DNA from: Candidatus Woesearchaeota archaeon
Lineage (GTDB): Archaea > Nanobdellota > Nanobdellia > SCGC-AAA011-G17 > JACPNG01
Length of the DNA stretch: 38,025 nucleotides
Assembly: GCA_017609525.1 (NCBI GenBank)
Contig: JAFCDT010000008.1
Coordinates: forward strand, 1-38,025
Direction of reading: 5' to 3'
The translations under genes and the position numbers were made by a program. Shown here piece after piece: positions 18,679-27,770 of this stretch (its first letter is position 1; the number at the start of each line of letters is the position of its first letter). Below the pieces are notes generated by a model. That model saw only the letters and a program-made list of their open reading frames with translations, was not told the origin of the DNA and searched no databases.

Positions 18679-20421
18679 ATGAAGTATAGTTTGTTGGTTC
18701 AGTCCTATGATGCTCTTGATAAAACTACTAAACGTTTAGAAAAAACTAAAATTTTATCAGACTTAATAAAAAAAACACCCAAAGAGGAAGTTGAGAAAGT
18801 AATTTATTTGCTACAAGGAAGAGTTTTTCCAATTTGGGATGAAAGAAAGATAGGCATGAGTTCTCAATTGACTGTTAAGGCTTTGGTACTTGTTACTGGA
18901 ATTTCTAAAAAAAAGATAGAAGAACTATGGAAAAAAGAAGGAGATTTGGGAAAGGTTTCAGAGATAATTATGAAAGAAAAAACCCAAAGAACTTTAGGGA
19001 ATTATGAATTAACTGTGAAAAAAGTTTTTGAAAACATAAGGGCTTTGGCTGAATTAGAGGGAAAGGGCACTGTAGATAAAAAAATTAAACTTGTTTCTGA
19101 ATTATTAAGTTCTTCAAAACCCAAAGAGGCAAGATTTATTGTAAGAACAATTTTAGATAATTTACGTATTGGAGTTAAGGAAGGAATTTTAAGAGACGCT
19201 TTGGCGTGGACTGTTTTTCCAATTAGATACGATCCAGATGAAAATAAAATAGAATTCAAGAAAGGTTCACGCGAAGATTATAATGAAGTTATAGGAAAGA
19301 TACAACATGCTTATGACTTAACCAATGATTTTGGATCGGTTGCTGTTTCTCTTAAGGAAAAAGGACTCAAAAACTTGGAAGGAATTTCAATAGAGTTAGG
19401 CAAGCCAATAAATTCGATGTTGGCCATTAAGGAAGATGGTATTAAAGAAGCTCTCAAGGCTGTAGGTGCACCTGCTTTATTTGATTATAAGTTAGATGGA
19501 TTTAGGTTGCAGATACATAAATTCAAGAATAAGTATTACTTTTTTACTAGGAGACTAGAGGATGTTACTAAACAGTTTAAGGAATTGGTTCCAATTTTAG
19601 ACAAATATGTTAAAGGAAAAAATTATATATTGGATTCAGAATTGGTTGGTTATGATGTTAAAACTGGCAGATATTTGCCGTTTCAAAGTATTTCTCAAAG
19701 GATAAAAAGAAAGCACAATATTGACAAAATTGCTAAAGAATTTCCTGTTGAAATAAATGTATTTGATATTCTTTATTATAATAATAAAAACTATATGAAT
19801 CAACCTCAGAAAGAAAGAAGAAAACTTATAGAAAAGATAATAAAAAATAAGAAGAAAAAAATAGTATTAACGAAGAAGATTATTTCTAAAGATATTAAAA
19901 AAATAAAAACATTTTATAATGAAGCGCTTAAAGAAGGATATGAAGGGCTGATTGCTAAGAACCTCCATAAGGAATATTCTCCTGGCAGAAAGGTGGGAGG
20001 CTGGGTAAAATTAAAACCAGTGATGGAACCTTTACAATTAGTAGTTATTGGTGCTGAGTGGGGGGAAGGAAAAAGGGCAAATTGGTTAAGCAGTTTTATT
20101 CTTGCTTGTAAAAAAGGAGATAGTTTTTTGGAAATTGGAAAAGTTGGAACAGGAATTAAGGAAAAAGGAGAAGGATCAACTTTTAAGCAGTTAACTAAAA
20201 TGTTTAAACCATTAATAGAAAAAGAAGATGGAAAACATGTTATTATAAAGCCTAAAATCTTATTGGATGTAAGTTATGAAGAGATTCAAAGAAGTCCAAC
20301 CTATAAAAGTGGCTATGCTTTAAGATTTCCAAGATTAAATAGTGTGAGAAATGACTTAAAGTTAGAAGACTGTGATGACATTGAAAGAATTAAAAGATTA
20401 TACAAAAAACAGAAAAAATAG
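18679..20421 (+). CDS. lig: ATP-dependent DNA ligase
   Basis: Adenylation motif 'FDYKLDGFRLQIHKF', 'ILDSELVGYD', 'EGYEGLIAKNLHKEYSPGRKVGGWVKLKP', C-terminal 'SGYALRFPRLNSVRNDL'. Confidence 0.95.
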   Translation: MKYSLLVQSYDALDKTTKRLEKTKILSDLIKKTPKEEVEKVIYLLQGRVFPIWDERKIGMSSQLTVKALVLVTGISKKKIEELWKKEGDLGKVSEIIMKEKTQRTLGNYELTVKKVFENIRALAELEGKGTVDKKIKLVSELLSSSKPKEARFIVRTILDNLRIGVKEGILRDALAWTVFPIRYDPDENKIEFKKGSREDYNEVIGKIQHAYDLTNDFGSVAVSLKEKGLKNLEGISIELGKPINSMLAIKEDGIKEALKAVGAPALFDYKLDGFRLQIHKFKNKYYFFTRRLEDVTKQFKELVPILDKYVKGKNYILDSELVGYDVKTGRYLPFQSISQRIKRKHNIDKIAKEFPVEINVFDILYYNNKNYMNQPQKERRKLIEKIIKNKKKKIVLTKKIISKDIKKIKTFYNEALKEGYEGLIAKNLHKEYSPGRKVGGWVKLKPVMEPLQLVVIGAEWGEGKRANWLSSFILACKKGDSFLEIGKVGTGIKEKGEGSTFKQLTKMFKPLIEKEDGKHVIIKPKILLDVSYEEIQRSPTYKSGYALRFPRLNSVRNDLKLEDCDDIERIKRLYKKQKK

Positions 20422-20588
20422 TGATTTGTTATCTGCCGGGAATAAAAAGATATTTTTTACTATAATAATCTTTAAATACTAGTGCTATTACCATTAAGGT
20501 ATAGTTTATATTTTAGTTAAGTAGAAAAAGAATATGAATACTTAGCAGTTACTAAAAAAAGAGGTGATCCTCGGGAGGCACAGGTACT

Positions 20589-21413
20589 ATGATTGTAAAG
20601 GAAGAGTTTTTAAATAAACTTAGGCGTTCTTTTGGTCTAAATTTATATGAGGTTAAAATTTGGACTGCTCTTTTATCTCGGGGGGTTTCTACTGCGGGGG
20701 AATTAAGTGAGATTGGCGATGTGCCAAGAAGTCGAGCTTATGATGTTCTAGAAGGTTTGGAGAAGAAAGGTTTTGTAGTGATGAAACTTGGCAAACCGAT
20801 TAAGTACATTGCGGTGGATCCAAGAGAGGTGGTTGAAAGAGCAAAGAAACTTGTGAAACAAAATGCAAATGAAAGTGTTAATAGACTTGAAGAATTAAAA
20901 GGAACTTCTGTTTTAAACGAGTTGGAACTTTTACATAAAGAGGGAATTGAATTTGTTGAACCGTCTGATTTGAGCGGGGCTATTCGTGGTAGACATAATC
21001 TTTATTCTCACTTAGAAACAATGATAAAAGCAGCTAAGAAAAGTGTTACAATTATGACAACCTCAAAGGGAATTCTAAGAAAGATAGATGCATTAAAAAG
21101 TGAACTAGAAAGGTTACACAAGAAAGGTGTAAAAATTAAAATTGCTGCACCTATTACTAAAGATTCTGCCAGCGCGGTTAAAGACCTAATGAAGATTGCA
21201 GATGTAAAGCATATTGATAAGATTAATGCAAGGTTTTGTGTAGTTGATGATAAAGATATGATGTTTATGGTGATGGATGATACTGAAGTACATCCGACAT
21301 ATGACTTCGGTGTTTGGGTAAATACACCCTATTTTGCTTCTGCACTGTCAAATATGTTTAATCTAGCGTGGAAAGATATGACTAGCGCCGACAAGGTGAT
21401 GGCTAAGTTTTAG
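20589..21413 (+). CDS. TrmB-family transcriptional regulator
   Basis: 'GLNLYEVKIWTALLSRGVSTAGELSEIGDVPRSRAYDVLEGLEKKGFV' plus PLD-like C-terminal region. Confidence 0.9.
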   Translation: MIVKEEFLNKLRRSFGLNLYEVKIWTALLSRGVSTAGELSEIGDVPRSRAYDVLEGLEKKGFVVMKLGKPIKYIAVDPREVVERAKKLVKQNANESVNRLEELKGTSVLNELELLHKEGIEFVEPSDLSGAIRGRHNLYSHLETMIKAAKKSVTIMTTSKGILRKIDALKSELERLHKKGVKIKIAAPITKDSASAVKDLMKIADVKHIDKINARFCVVDDKDMMFMVMDDTEVHPTYDFGVWVNTPYFASALSNMFNLAWKDMTSADKVMAKF

Positions 21414-21478
21414 TATATCTTTTAATTCTTTTTTTTTATTACACAAATCTTTATAAATATGGATTCTACTAAACGGAT

Positions 21479-21703
21479 ATGGTTAAGAAGAAACCAACAA
21501 TGGAGTATAGGGATGAGAAAGGAAATACCCTATATGGCTTTTCTCAGACCAGTTTGGATCAGACTAATGCTAAGTTAAATAATGTAGTTTTAGGATTAAA
21601 GATTTTAATTATTTTGTTTGTTATTTTTCTAATAGGTGTTGGTTTAATAATTGGTTGGATATCTTATTACGATGTCATAACTAGATTGATTTATGGTTAT
21701 TAG
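21479..21703 (+). CDS. Small single-TM hypothetical protein
   Basis: 74 aa; TM 'VVLGLKILIILFVIFLIGVGLIIGWISYY'; TATA-like 'TTTATAAATA' upstream. Confidence 0.65.
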   Translation: MVKKKPTMEYRDEKGNTLYGFSQTSLDQTNAKLNNVVLGLKILIILFVIFLIGVGLIIGWISYYDVITRLIYGY

Positions 21704-21763
21704 TTTTAACTGCCTTGTTTTCTTAACTAAAGATTTATAAATTAATTGTTTTTACCATTTGGT

Positions 21764-22204
21764 ATGATTTGCATTGTTGCTTTGGTAGTTTTTGCAGTAT
21801 TGGCTATTTTTAGTGCAAGATATAGGCCTTTGGCTAAGGAAGCCTTTGATTGTACTTTTAGAAAAATTACTTTTAGGAAATGCAAGACTAATTTAGACCA
21901 ACGAATAAGAGCAAAGTTAACTGGAAAGTTAATGAGGGTGCCAAGAGTAGCAAGATTTACCTATAAACATTTCCAGATCTTATCTTTTATTTTTACAACT
22001 CTTTTTATTTTAAGCATAGTTTTTACAGGAACGGCTGTATACAATTATGCAGTTTATGGAAACTGCAATGGTCCAAATAGCGATGGTTTTTGTATTTTTA
22101 ATCCTCTGGATTTAGGAGATTGCAATCAAAGCAATTGTACTGCTGAAGATTGTAATTGTGAAAATGTTGGCGAATGCGATTGTCCTGATGGCGGTTGCAA
22201 ATAA
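21764..22204 (+). CDS. Two-TM membrane protein with Cys-rich C-terminal tail
   Basis: Starts at ATG 21764 (track uses TTG 21746). TM at N-terminus and 'FTTLFILSIVFTGTAVYNY'; tail CNGPNSDGFC...CNQSNCTAEDCNCENVGECDCPDGGCK. Confidence 0.75.
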   Translation: MICIVALVVFAVLAIFSARYRPLAKEAFDCTFRKITFRKCKTNLDQRIRAKLTGKLMRVPRVARFTYKHFQILSFIFTTLFILSIVFTGTAVYNYAVYGNCNGPNSDGFCIFNPLDLGDCNQSNCTAEDCNCENVGECDCPDGGCK

Positions 22205-22206
22205 AA

Positions 22207-23317
22207 ATGTATAATGTTGAGAGAATTAGAAAAGATTTTGAAGTTCTTAATAAGAATGTTGTTTATCTGGATTCTGCTTGTATGGCTCTTAAACCTAATC
22301 AGTAAGAGAGTTACATCAGAAGTTGAAGAATCCAGGAAGACCATTAAGAAATTTTTGAATGCTAAAAAAGGTGAGTTAATATTTACTAAAAATACTACTG
22401 AGAGTATTAATTTGGTTGCTAATTCTTTAGGTTTTCAAAAAGGAGAAATTGTTGTGAGCAGTGATAGAGAACATAATTCTAATTTATTGCCATGGCAAAT
22501 ATTGGAAAAGAAAAAAGGAATTAAAAGAAGAATTGTTGATGAAAAACAAGACCACTCTTTTGATTTAGATGATTTTAATGAAAAGGTTAAGGGTGCCAGA
22601 CTGGTTTCTGTTGTTCACACTTCTAATTTAGATGGGTATACATTGCCTGTTAAGGATATTATAAAAATAGCCCATGAAAATGATGCTTTGGTTTTGTTAG
22701 ATGGAGCACAAAGTACACCACATAAAGAAATCAATCTCAAAAAATTAGATGCAGATTTCTTTGCTTTTTCTGGACATAAAATGCTAGGACCTACTGGGGT
22801 TGGTGGGTTGTATGGAAAGAAAGAGTTGTTAGAAAAGCTAGAACCTTTTATTGTTGGAGGAGATACTGTTACTGAAACAACATATGATAAACAAGAATTT
22901 GCAGATGTTCCTCATAGATTTGAGGCTGGTTTGCAACATTATGCTGGAATAATTGGTTTGGGTGAGGCTGTTAAATATCTAATGAGGTTGGGATTGAAAA
23001 ATATTGAGAAGCACGAAATTAAATTACAGAGATTTATTGTTGATAATCTGAATAATGAAAAGATTGAAAGGATTGGTTTCAAAGGTGAAACCGGAATATT
23101 TAATTTTAATATTAGAAAGATGAGCCCGCACAACGTGGCAATGATATTGGATGAAACAGAGAATATTATGATTAGAAGTGGAGCCCATTGTGTACATAGC
23201 TGGTTTAATAAATATAACCTACAAGGCAGCGCAAGGGCTTCCTTATACTTGTATAATAACAAAGAGGACTGTGAGAAGTTTATTAAAGGTGTGAATAATA
23301 TTATAAAGCTGGGCTAG
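22207..23317 (+). pseudogene. Cysteine desulfurase-like class V aminotransferase (SufS/Csd), frame-disrupted with apparent internal deletion
   Basis: Frame A from 22207: MYNVERIRKDFEVLNKNVVYLDSACMALKPNQ* (stop 22303-22305); homology continues in the other frame from ~22298: ISKRVTSEVEESRKTIKKFLNAKKGELIFTKNTTESINLVANSLG...; PLP Lys 'FSGHKMLGPTGVG' and Cys 'RSGAHCVHSW' intact. Confidence 0.85.
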
Positions 23318-23342
23318 TTTTGTAAATTAAAAAGAGGTGAAT

Positions 23343-24827
23343 ATGAAACTAAGTATTTTGTTTGGTGGTAAGGCTGGTTTGGGCCCCAATATTCTGGGAA
23401 GCATTTTAGGCGAGGCATTAGTTAAGCAAGGCTATTATGTTTTTTATTCCAGAGATTATCAATCTTTAATTAGGGGGGGACATAACTTTAATGTTCTAAC
23501 TTTTTCTGATAAACCTGTTTATAGTAATGAAACTAAAATTGATATTTTGGTCGCTTTGGATGAAAACACAGTAAGAATTCATAAAAAAGATCTGAAAAAA
23601 CGAGCAGAGATTATTAAAGGAAGTCATGTGAATATGTATTTTGCTGGGGCTTTGTTTAAGGTTCTTGGTTTGGATTTTAAGATTTTGAAAAACAGACTAA
23701 AAAGTTTAAGAAATTTTGAAGAAAATCTGAAAAGTGCTAAAAAAGGTTATATTGAAGAAAAGGAGAGGTATGAGATAAAGAGATTAAAAAGAAAAAAATT
23801 AACTTTTATGAATGGAACCCAAGGAATAGCACATGGGGCAATTAGGTCTGGTTTAGATGTTTACTATGCTTATCCTATGACTCCTGCAACTCCTTTGTTG
23901 GGTATTCTTGCTCAAAAACAAATTGAGCATAATTATTTGGTTTTGGAACCAGAAAATGAAATTGCAGTTATCAATGCAGCGGTTGGTTCTGCGATTACTG
24001 GTGCGAAGAGTATGCTGGGAACATCTGGGGGAGGTTTTGATTTAATGACAGAAACGTTGAGTATGTGCGGGATGGTAGGCATACCTTTAGTGATTTATCT
24101 AGCTCAGAGACCGGGTCCTGGTACAGGGGTCCCAACTTACACAAGACAAGGTGATTTAAATGATGCGAGACATGCCGGACATGGGGAATTTCCTAGAATT
24201 GTTTTGGCTCCGGGAAATCCAATTGAGGCAGCAGAGTTAACTAGCGAGGCTTTTTATTTTTCTCAAAAATATAAAATTCCCTGTATTGTTTTGAGTGATA
24301 AACATTTAGCAGAAAGTTTTTACACTTTTACTAGGAAACCTAGGATAAAAAGATCTAATAAATCAACAAAGTTGATAAAGTACACTAGTTATGAGCATTT
24401 TAAAAAAGGAGTGTCTACAGAGGATGCAAAGAAAGTAAGGAAAGGAGTTGAAGAAAGATTAAAGAAAAATAAGAAAATTAAAAAAGAGGCTGAAAAATTC
24501 AGGATGTTTAAAATTTATGGCAATAAAAAAAGTAAAAATTTAATTATAGGTTGGGGATCAACGAAAGGGGCAATTTTAGATGCAATCAAGGGACTTAACT
24601 GTAAATTTTTACAAGTTTTGTATATTGAACCTTTTTCAATTAAGATTAAAAAGCATTTAAAGAGAGCAAAAAATGTAGTGGTTGTTGAGAATAATTCTAC
24701 TTCACAATTATCAGATGTTATTGCTGAGAAAACTGGTTTTTTAATTAAAAATAAAATTTTGAAATATGATGCAAGGCCGTTTTTTGGTGAAGAATTGAAT
24801 AAATTAATCAGGAAAAAGTTAAAATGA
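23343..24827 (+). CDS. korA: 2-oxoacid:ferredoxin oxidoreductase, fused gamma-alpha subunit (KorA-like)
   Basis: 'FGGKAGLGPNILGSILGEALVKQGYYVFYSRDYQSLIRGGHNF', 'MNGTQGIAHGAIRSGLDVYYAYPMTPATPLL', 'QRPGPGTGVPTYTRQGDL'; SD GAGGTG before ATG 23343 (track start 23337 is GTG). Confidence 0.9.
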   Translation: MKLSILFGGKAGLGPNILGSILGEALVKQGYYVFYSRDYQSLIRGGHNFNVLTFSDKPVYSNETKIDILVALDENTVRIHKKDLKKRAEIIKGSHVNMYFAGALFKVLGLDFKILKNRLKSLRNFEENLKSAKKGYIEEKERYEIKRLKRKKLTFMNGTQGIAHGAIRSGLDVYYAYPMTPATPLLGILAQKQIEHNYLVLEPENEIAVINAAVGSAITGAKSMLGTSGGGFDLMTETLSMCGMVGIPLVIYLAQRPGPGTGVPTYTRQGDLNDARHAGHGEFPRIVLAPGNPIEAAELTSEAFYFSQKYKIPCIVLSDKHLAESFYTFTRKPRIKRSNKSTKLIKYTSYEHFKKGVSTEDAKKVRKGVEERLKKNKKIKKEAEKFRMFKIYGNKKSKNLIIGWGSTKGAILDAIKGLNCKFLQVLYIEPFSIKIKKHLKRAKNVVVVENNSTSQLSDVIAEKTGFLIKNKILKYDARPFFGEELNKLIRKKLK

Positions 24828-25639
24828 AAAAATTAGATACAGGAGAAAAATCAACTTGGTGTCCTGGATGTCCCAACTCCCTTATTTTAGAAGGAGTTAA
24901 GCAAGCGCTTGCTAAAAGAACCAATGTAGCAATTGTTTCTGGCATTGGATGTCATGCCAAGATTTTTGATTATCTTAATCTGCCTGGTTTGAATAGCATA
25001 CATGGAAGGGTTTTGCCAACTTGTTTAGGTCTTAAAATAGGAAATCCTAATCTAAATGTTGTTGGTTTTTCAGGTGATGGGGATGCTTACCAAGAAGGAA
25101 TAAGCCATTTAGTCCATGCAGCGAGGTATAATTCTGATTTTAAGTACCTAGTTCATAATAACCAGGTTTTTGCATTGACTGTTGGTCAGCCTACTGCAAC
25201 TACTGAGATTGGTTTTAAGGACAAGACAACTATGCCTTTTGGTTCTAAGATTGTGCCATTAAATCCAATAAAATTGATGCTGGCTTGTGGTGCTAGTTTT
25301 GTTGCCAGAGTGTTTGCTGATATAAAACAGGTGAGATGGATTCTAAATGAGGCATTTAAGCATAAAGGTTTTGCTTTTGTTGAGATAATACAACCGTGTA
25401 TTACTTTTCATCCAGACACTGGTTATAAAGAGAAAACATATTCTTTAGAGAAAACCGGACATAATAAGAGAGATTTAAAAGCAGCTTTTAGAAAGGCAGA
25501 TGAATTTGATTATAATACTGTGAAGAAGATCCCTTTAGGAATATTTTACCAGGAAAAAAGAGAAACTTTTGAAGAGAAATATCCCCAATTGGTTAAATTA
25601 AAGAAAAAGGAGATTTCTTGGAGAAACATAAAGAGGTAA
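24824..25639 (+). CDS. korB: 2-oxoacid:ferredoxin oxidoreductase beta subunit (KorB-like, TPP-binding)
   Basis: 'TWCPGCPNSLILEGVKQAL', 'GIGCHAKIFDYLNLPGLNSIHGRVLPTCLGLKIGNPNLNVVGFSGDGDAY'. Confidence 0.93.
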   Translation: MKKLDTGEKSTWCPGCPNSLILEGVKQALAKRTNVAIVSGIGCHAKIFDYLNLPGLNSIHGRVLPTCLGLKIGNPNLNVVGFSGDGDAYQEGISHLVHAARYNSDFKYLVHNNQVFALTVGQPTATTEIGFKDKTTMPFGSKIVPLNPIKLMLACGASFVARVFADIKQVRWILNEAFKHKGFAFVEIIQPCITFHPDTGYKEKTYSLEKTGHNKRDLKAAFRKADEFDYNTVKKIPLGIFYQEKRETFEEKYPQLVKLKKKEISWRNIKR

Positions 25640-25693
25640 TATTATTTTAAAGAGCAGTTAATTTTATAAAGCTTTAATCTAGATTTTTCTTTT

Positions 25694-26587
25694 ATGTTTG
25701 ATGTTATTATTGTTGGTGCCGGACCTGCAGGTTTGAGTGCTTGTCTAGAAGCTAAAAAAAATAATTTGAATTACTTGTGTTTAGAGCAGAATAAAATAGC
25801 AAATACAATTAGAAATTACCCCAAAGGCAAAAAGATACAGAAAGATTATATGGGGGTTAGTTTAGAAAAAGAAGGAGAATTATTTTTTGAAGAAGTTAGT
25901 AGAGAAGAACTTATTGAGAAATGGGAAAGGATAGTTCATGAGGAAAAATTAAATATTAAAGAAAACGATAATGTGCTGGATATTAAAAAAGAAGATGAAA
26001 CCTTTAAGGTGATTGCCAATTCTGGCGAATATAAAACAAAAAATGTTATTTTGGCTATTGGAAGGATGTCAAGCCCTAGAAAACTGGAGGTTGTTGGAGA
26101 GGATCAAAATAATGTTTTCTATAGATTAGATGATCCTGGAGAATACAGTGATAAAAATATTTTAGTTGTAGGAGGAGGAAATAGTGCTATTGAAGCTGCC
26201 TTATTATTAAGTAAAAAGAATAAAGTTACTTTAAGTTATAGGAAATCAGAGCTTTTTAGATTAACTAATGAAAATCAAGAGGGAATAGCTAAAAATGAGA
26301 ATGTTAATGTTATTTTTGAATCTAATGTAGAAGAGATCAATGGTAAAGAAGTAAGTTTAAATATTAAAGGCGAGATAAAAAAATTAGAATTTGACTATGT
26401 TTTTATATTGGTTGGATTTAACTTACCTACAGAGTTCCTGGACAGAATTGGAGTTGAGGTTGGTGAGGGCATAGAAAGCAATATAAAAGGGATATACTTA
26501 ATAGGTGATATAAAGGAAGTTAAGAATATTACTCATGCTATAAATGATGGAAAAAAAGCAATCGAGGTGCTTAAGAATGGATTATAA
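25694..26587 (+). CDS. Thioredoxin reductase/FNR-like FAD-NAD(P) oxidoreductase without CxxC
   Basis: 'DVIIVGAGPAGLSACLEAKK', 'NILVVGGGNSAIEAALLLS', C-terminal 'GIYLIGDI'; no redox CxxC. Confidence 0.87.
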   Translation: MFDVIIVGAGPAGLSACLEAKKNNLNYLCLEQNKIANTIRNYPKGKKIQKDYMGVSLEKEGELFFEEVSREELIEKWERIVHEEKLNIKENDNVLDIKKEDETFKVIANSGEYKTKNVILAIGRMSSPRKLEVVGEDQNNVFYRLDDPGEYSDKNILVVGGGNSAIEAALLLSKKNKVTLSYRKSELFRLTNENQEGIAKNENVNVIFESNVEEINGKEVSLNIKGEIKKLEFDYVFILVGFNLPTEFLDRIGVEVGEGIESNIKGIYLIGDIKEVKNITHAINDGKKAIEVLKNGL

Positions 26588-27770
26588 TAAAGAAGCAATA
26601 AAAATGCATAAGGAAAAAAAAGGCAAAATTGAAGTAGTGAGTAAGGTCGAATTAAAAAATAAAGATGATATGTCTATTGCTTATACTCCTGGAGTAGCAG
26701 AACCTTGCAGAGAAATCGCTAAAGATAAGAAGAAAGTTTATGATTATACTGCTAAGGGCAATATGGTTGCTGTTGTTAGTGATGGTTCAGCAGTATTGGG
26801 CTTGGGAAATATTGGAGCTGAGGCGGCATTGCCTGTTATGGAAGGCAAAGCAATACTGTTTAAGGAATTTGGTAATGTAGATGCATTTCCAATTTGTTTG
26901 GATACTCAGGATACAGAAGAGATAATTAAGGCTGTTAAGCAAATTGCGCCTGTTTTTGGTGGTATTAATCTGGAAGATATTTCTGCTCCCAGATGCTTTG
27001 AGATTGAGGAGAGACTGAAGAAAGAGTTGGATATTCCTGTTTTTCATGATGATCAACATGGTACTGCAATAGTTGTTTTAGCTGGATTGATAAATGCCTT
27101 GAAATTAACCGGTAAGAAAAAAGAAGAGATTAAGGTTGTTGTTTCTGGCGCCGGGGCTGCTGGCATAGCAGTGACTAAGATCTTGCTTAGTTATGGTGTT
27201 GAAAATATTGTGTTAACTGACAGCAAGGGGGCCATTTATAGTTGTAGGGATCATTTGAATCTTACTAAGAAGGAAATTTCTTTTGTTACAAACTCTAAAT
27301 GCGGACATACCGAGTTTCAGAATAGTGAAAAATGTAAGACCTGCATTAGAGGAAGTTTAAAAGATGCATTGAAAGGAAGTGATGTTTTTATTGGACTAAG
27401 TGTTGCTGGGATCGTTGATAAGGATATGGTCAAGAGCATGAACAAAGACCCCATTATTTTTGCTATGGCCAATCCTACTCCGGAAATTATGCCTGATGAG
27501 GCCAAGGAAGCTGGAGCCAAGATAATAGCCACAGGTAGAAGTGATTTTCCTAATCAGATAAACAATGTTTTGGCTTTCCCTAATATTTTTAGAGGAGCAC
27601 TAGATGCTGGGGCTAAGGATATAACAGAAGAGATGAAGGTTAAATCTGCAGAGGCTTTAGCTGATTCTGTTGATGATTTAAGTGAGGAAAAGATAATTCC
27701 AAATGTGTTTGACAAGGGTTATAGGGAAACAATAATAAAAGCTGTGAAGGATTGTGTTAAAGAAACTTAG
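26577..27770 (+). CDS. NAD(P)-dependent malic enzyme
   Basis: '[15 protein letters not shown]', '[27 protein letters not shown]', '[20 protein letters not shown]', '[10 protein letters not shown]'; ATG 26577 after SD GAGGTG (track start 26544 lies inside the upstream gene). Confidence 0.93.
   Translation: MDYNKEAIKMHKEKKGKIEVVSKVELKNKDDMSIAYTPGVAEPCREIAKDKKKVYDYTAKGNMVAVVSDGSAVLGLGNIGAEAALPVMEGKAILFKEFGNVDAFPICLDTQDTEEIIKAVKQIAPVFGGINLEDISAPRCFEIEERLKKELDIPVFHDDQHGTAIVVLAGLINALKLTGKKKEEIKVVVSGAGAAGIAVTKILLSYGVENIVLTDSKGAIYSCRDHLNLTKKEISFVTNSKCGHTEFQNSEKCKTCIRGSLKDALKGSDVFIGLSVAGIVDKDMVKSMNKDPIIFAMANPTPEIMPDEAKEAGAKIIATGRSDFPNQINNVLAFPNIFRGALDAGAKDITEEMKVKSAEALADSVDDLSEEKIIPNVFDKGYRETIIKAVKDCVKET

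Noticed and set aside
22214-22297. Hydrophobic N-terminus MLRELEKILKFLIRMLFIWILLVWLLNL of the track ORF as a TM anchor
   Set aside because: It is the out-of-frame translation of the real cysteine desulfurase N-terminus (MYNVERIRKDFEVLNKNVVYLDSACMALKPNQ).
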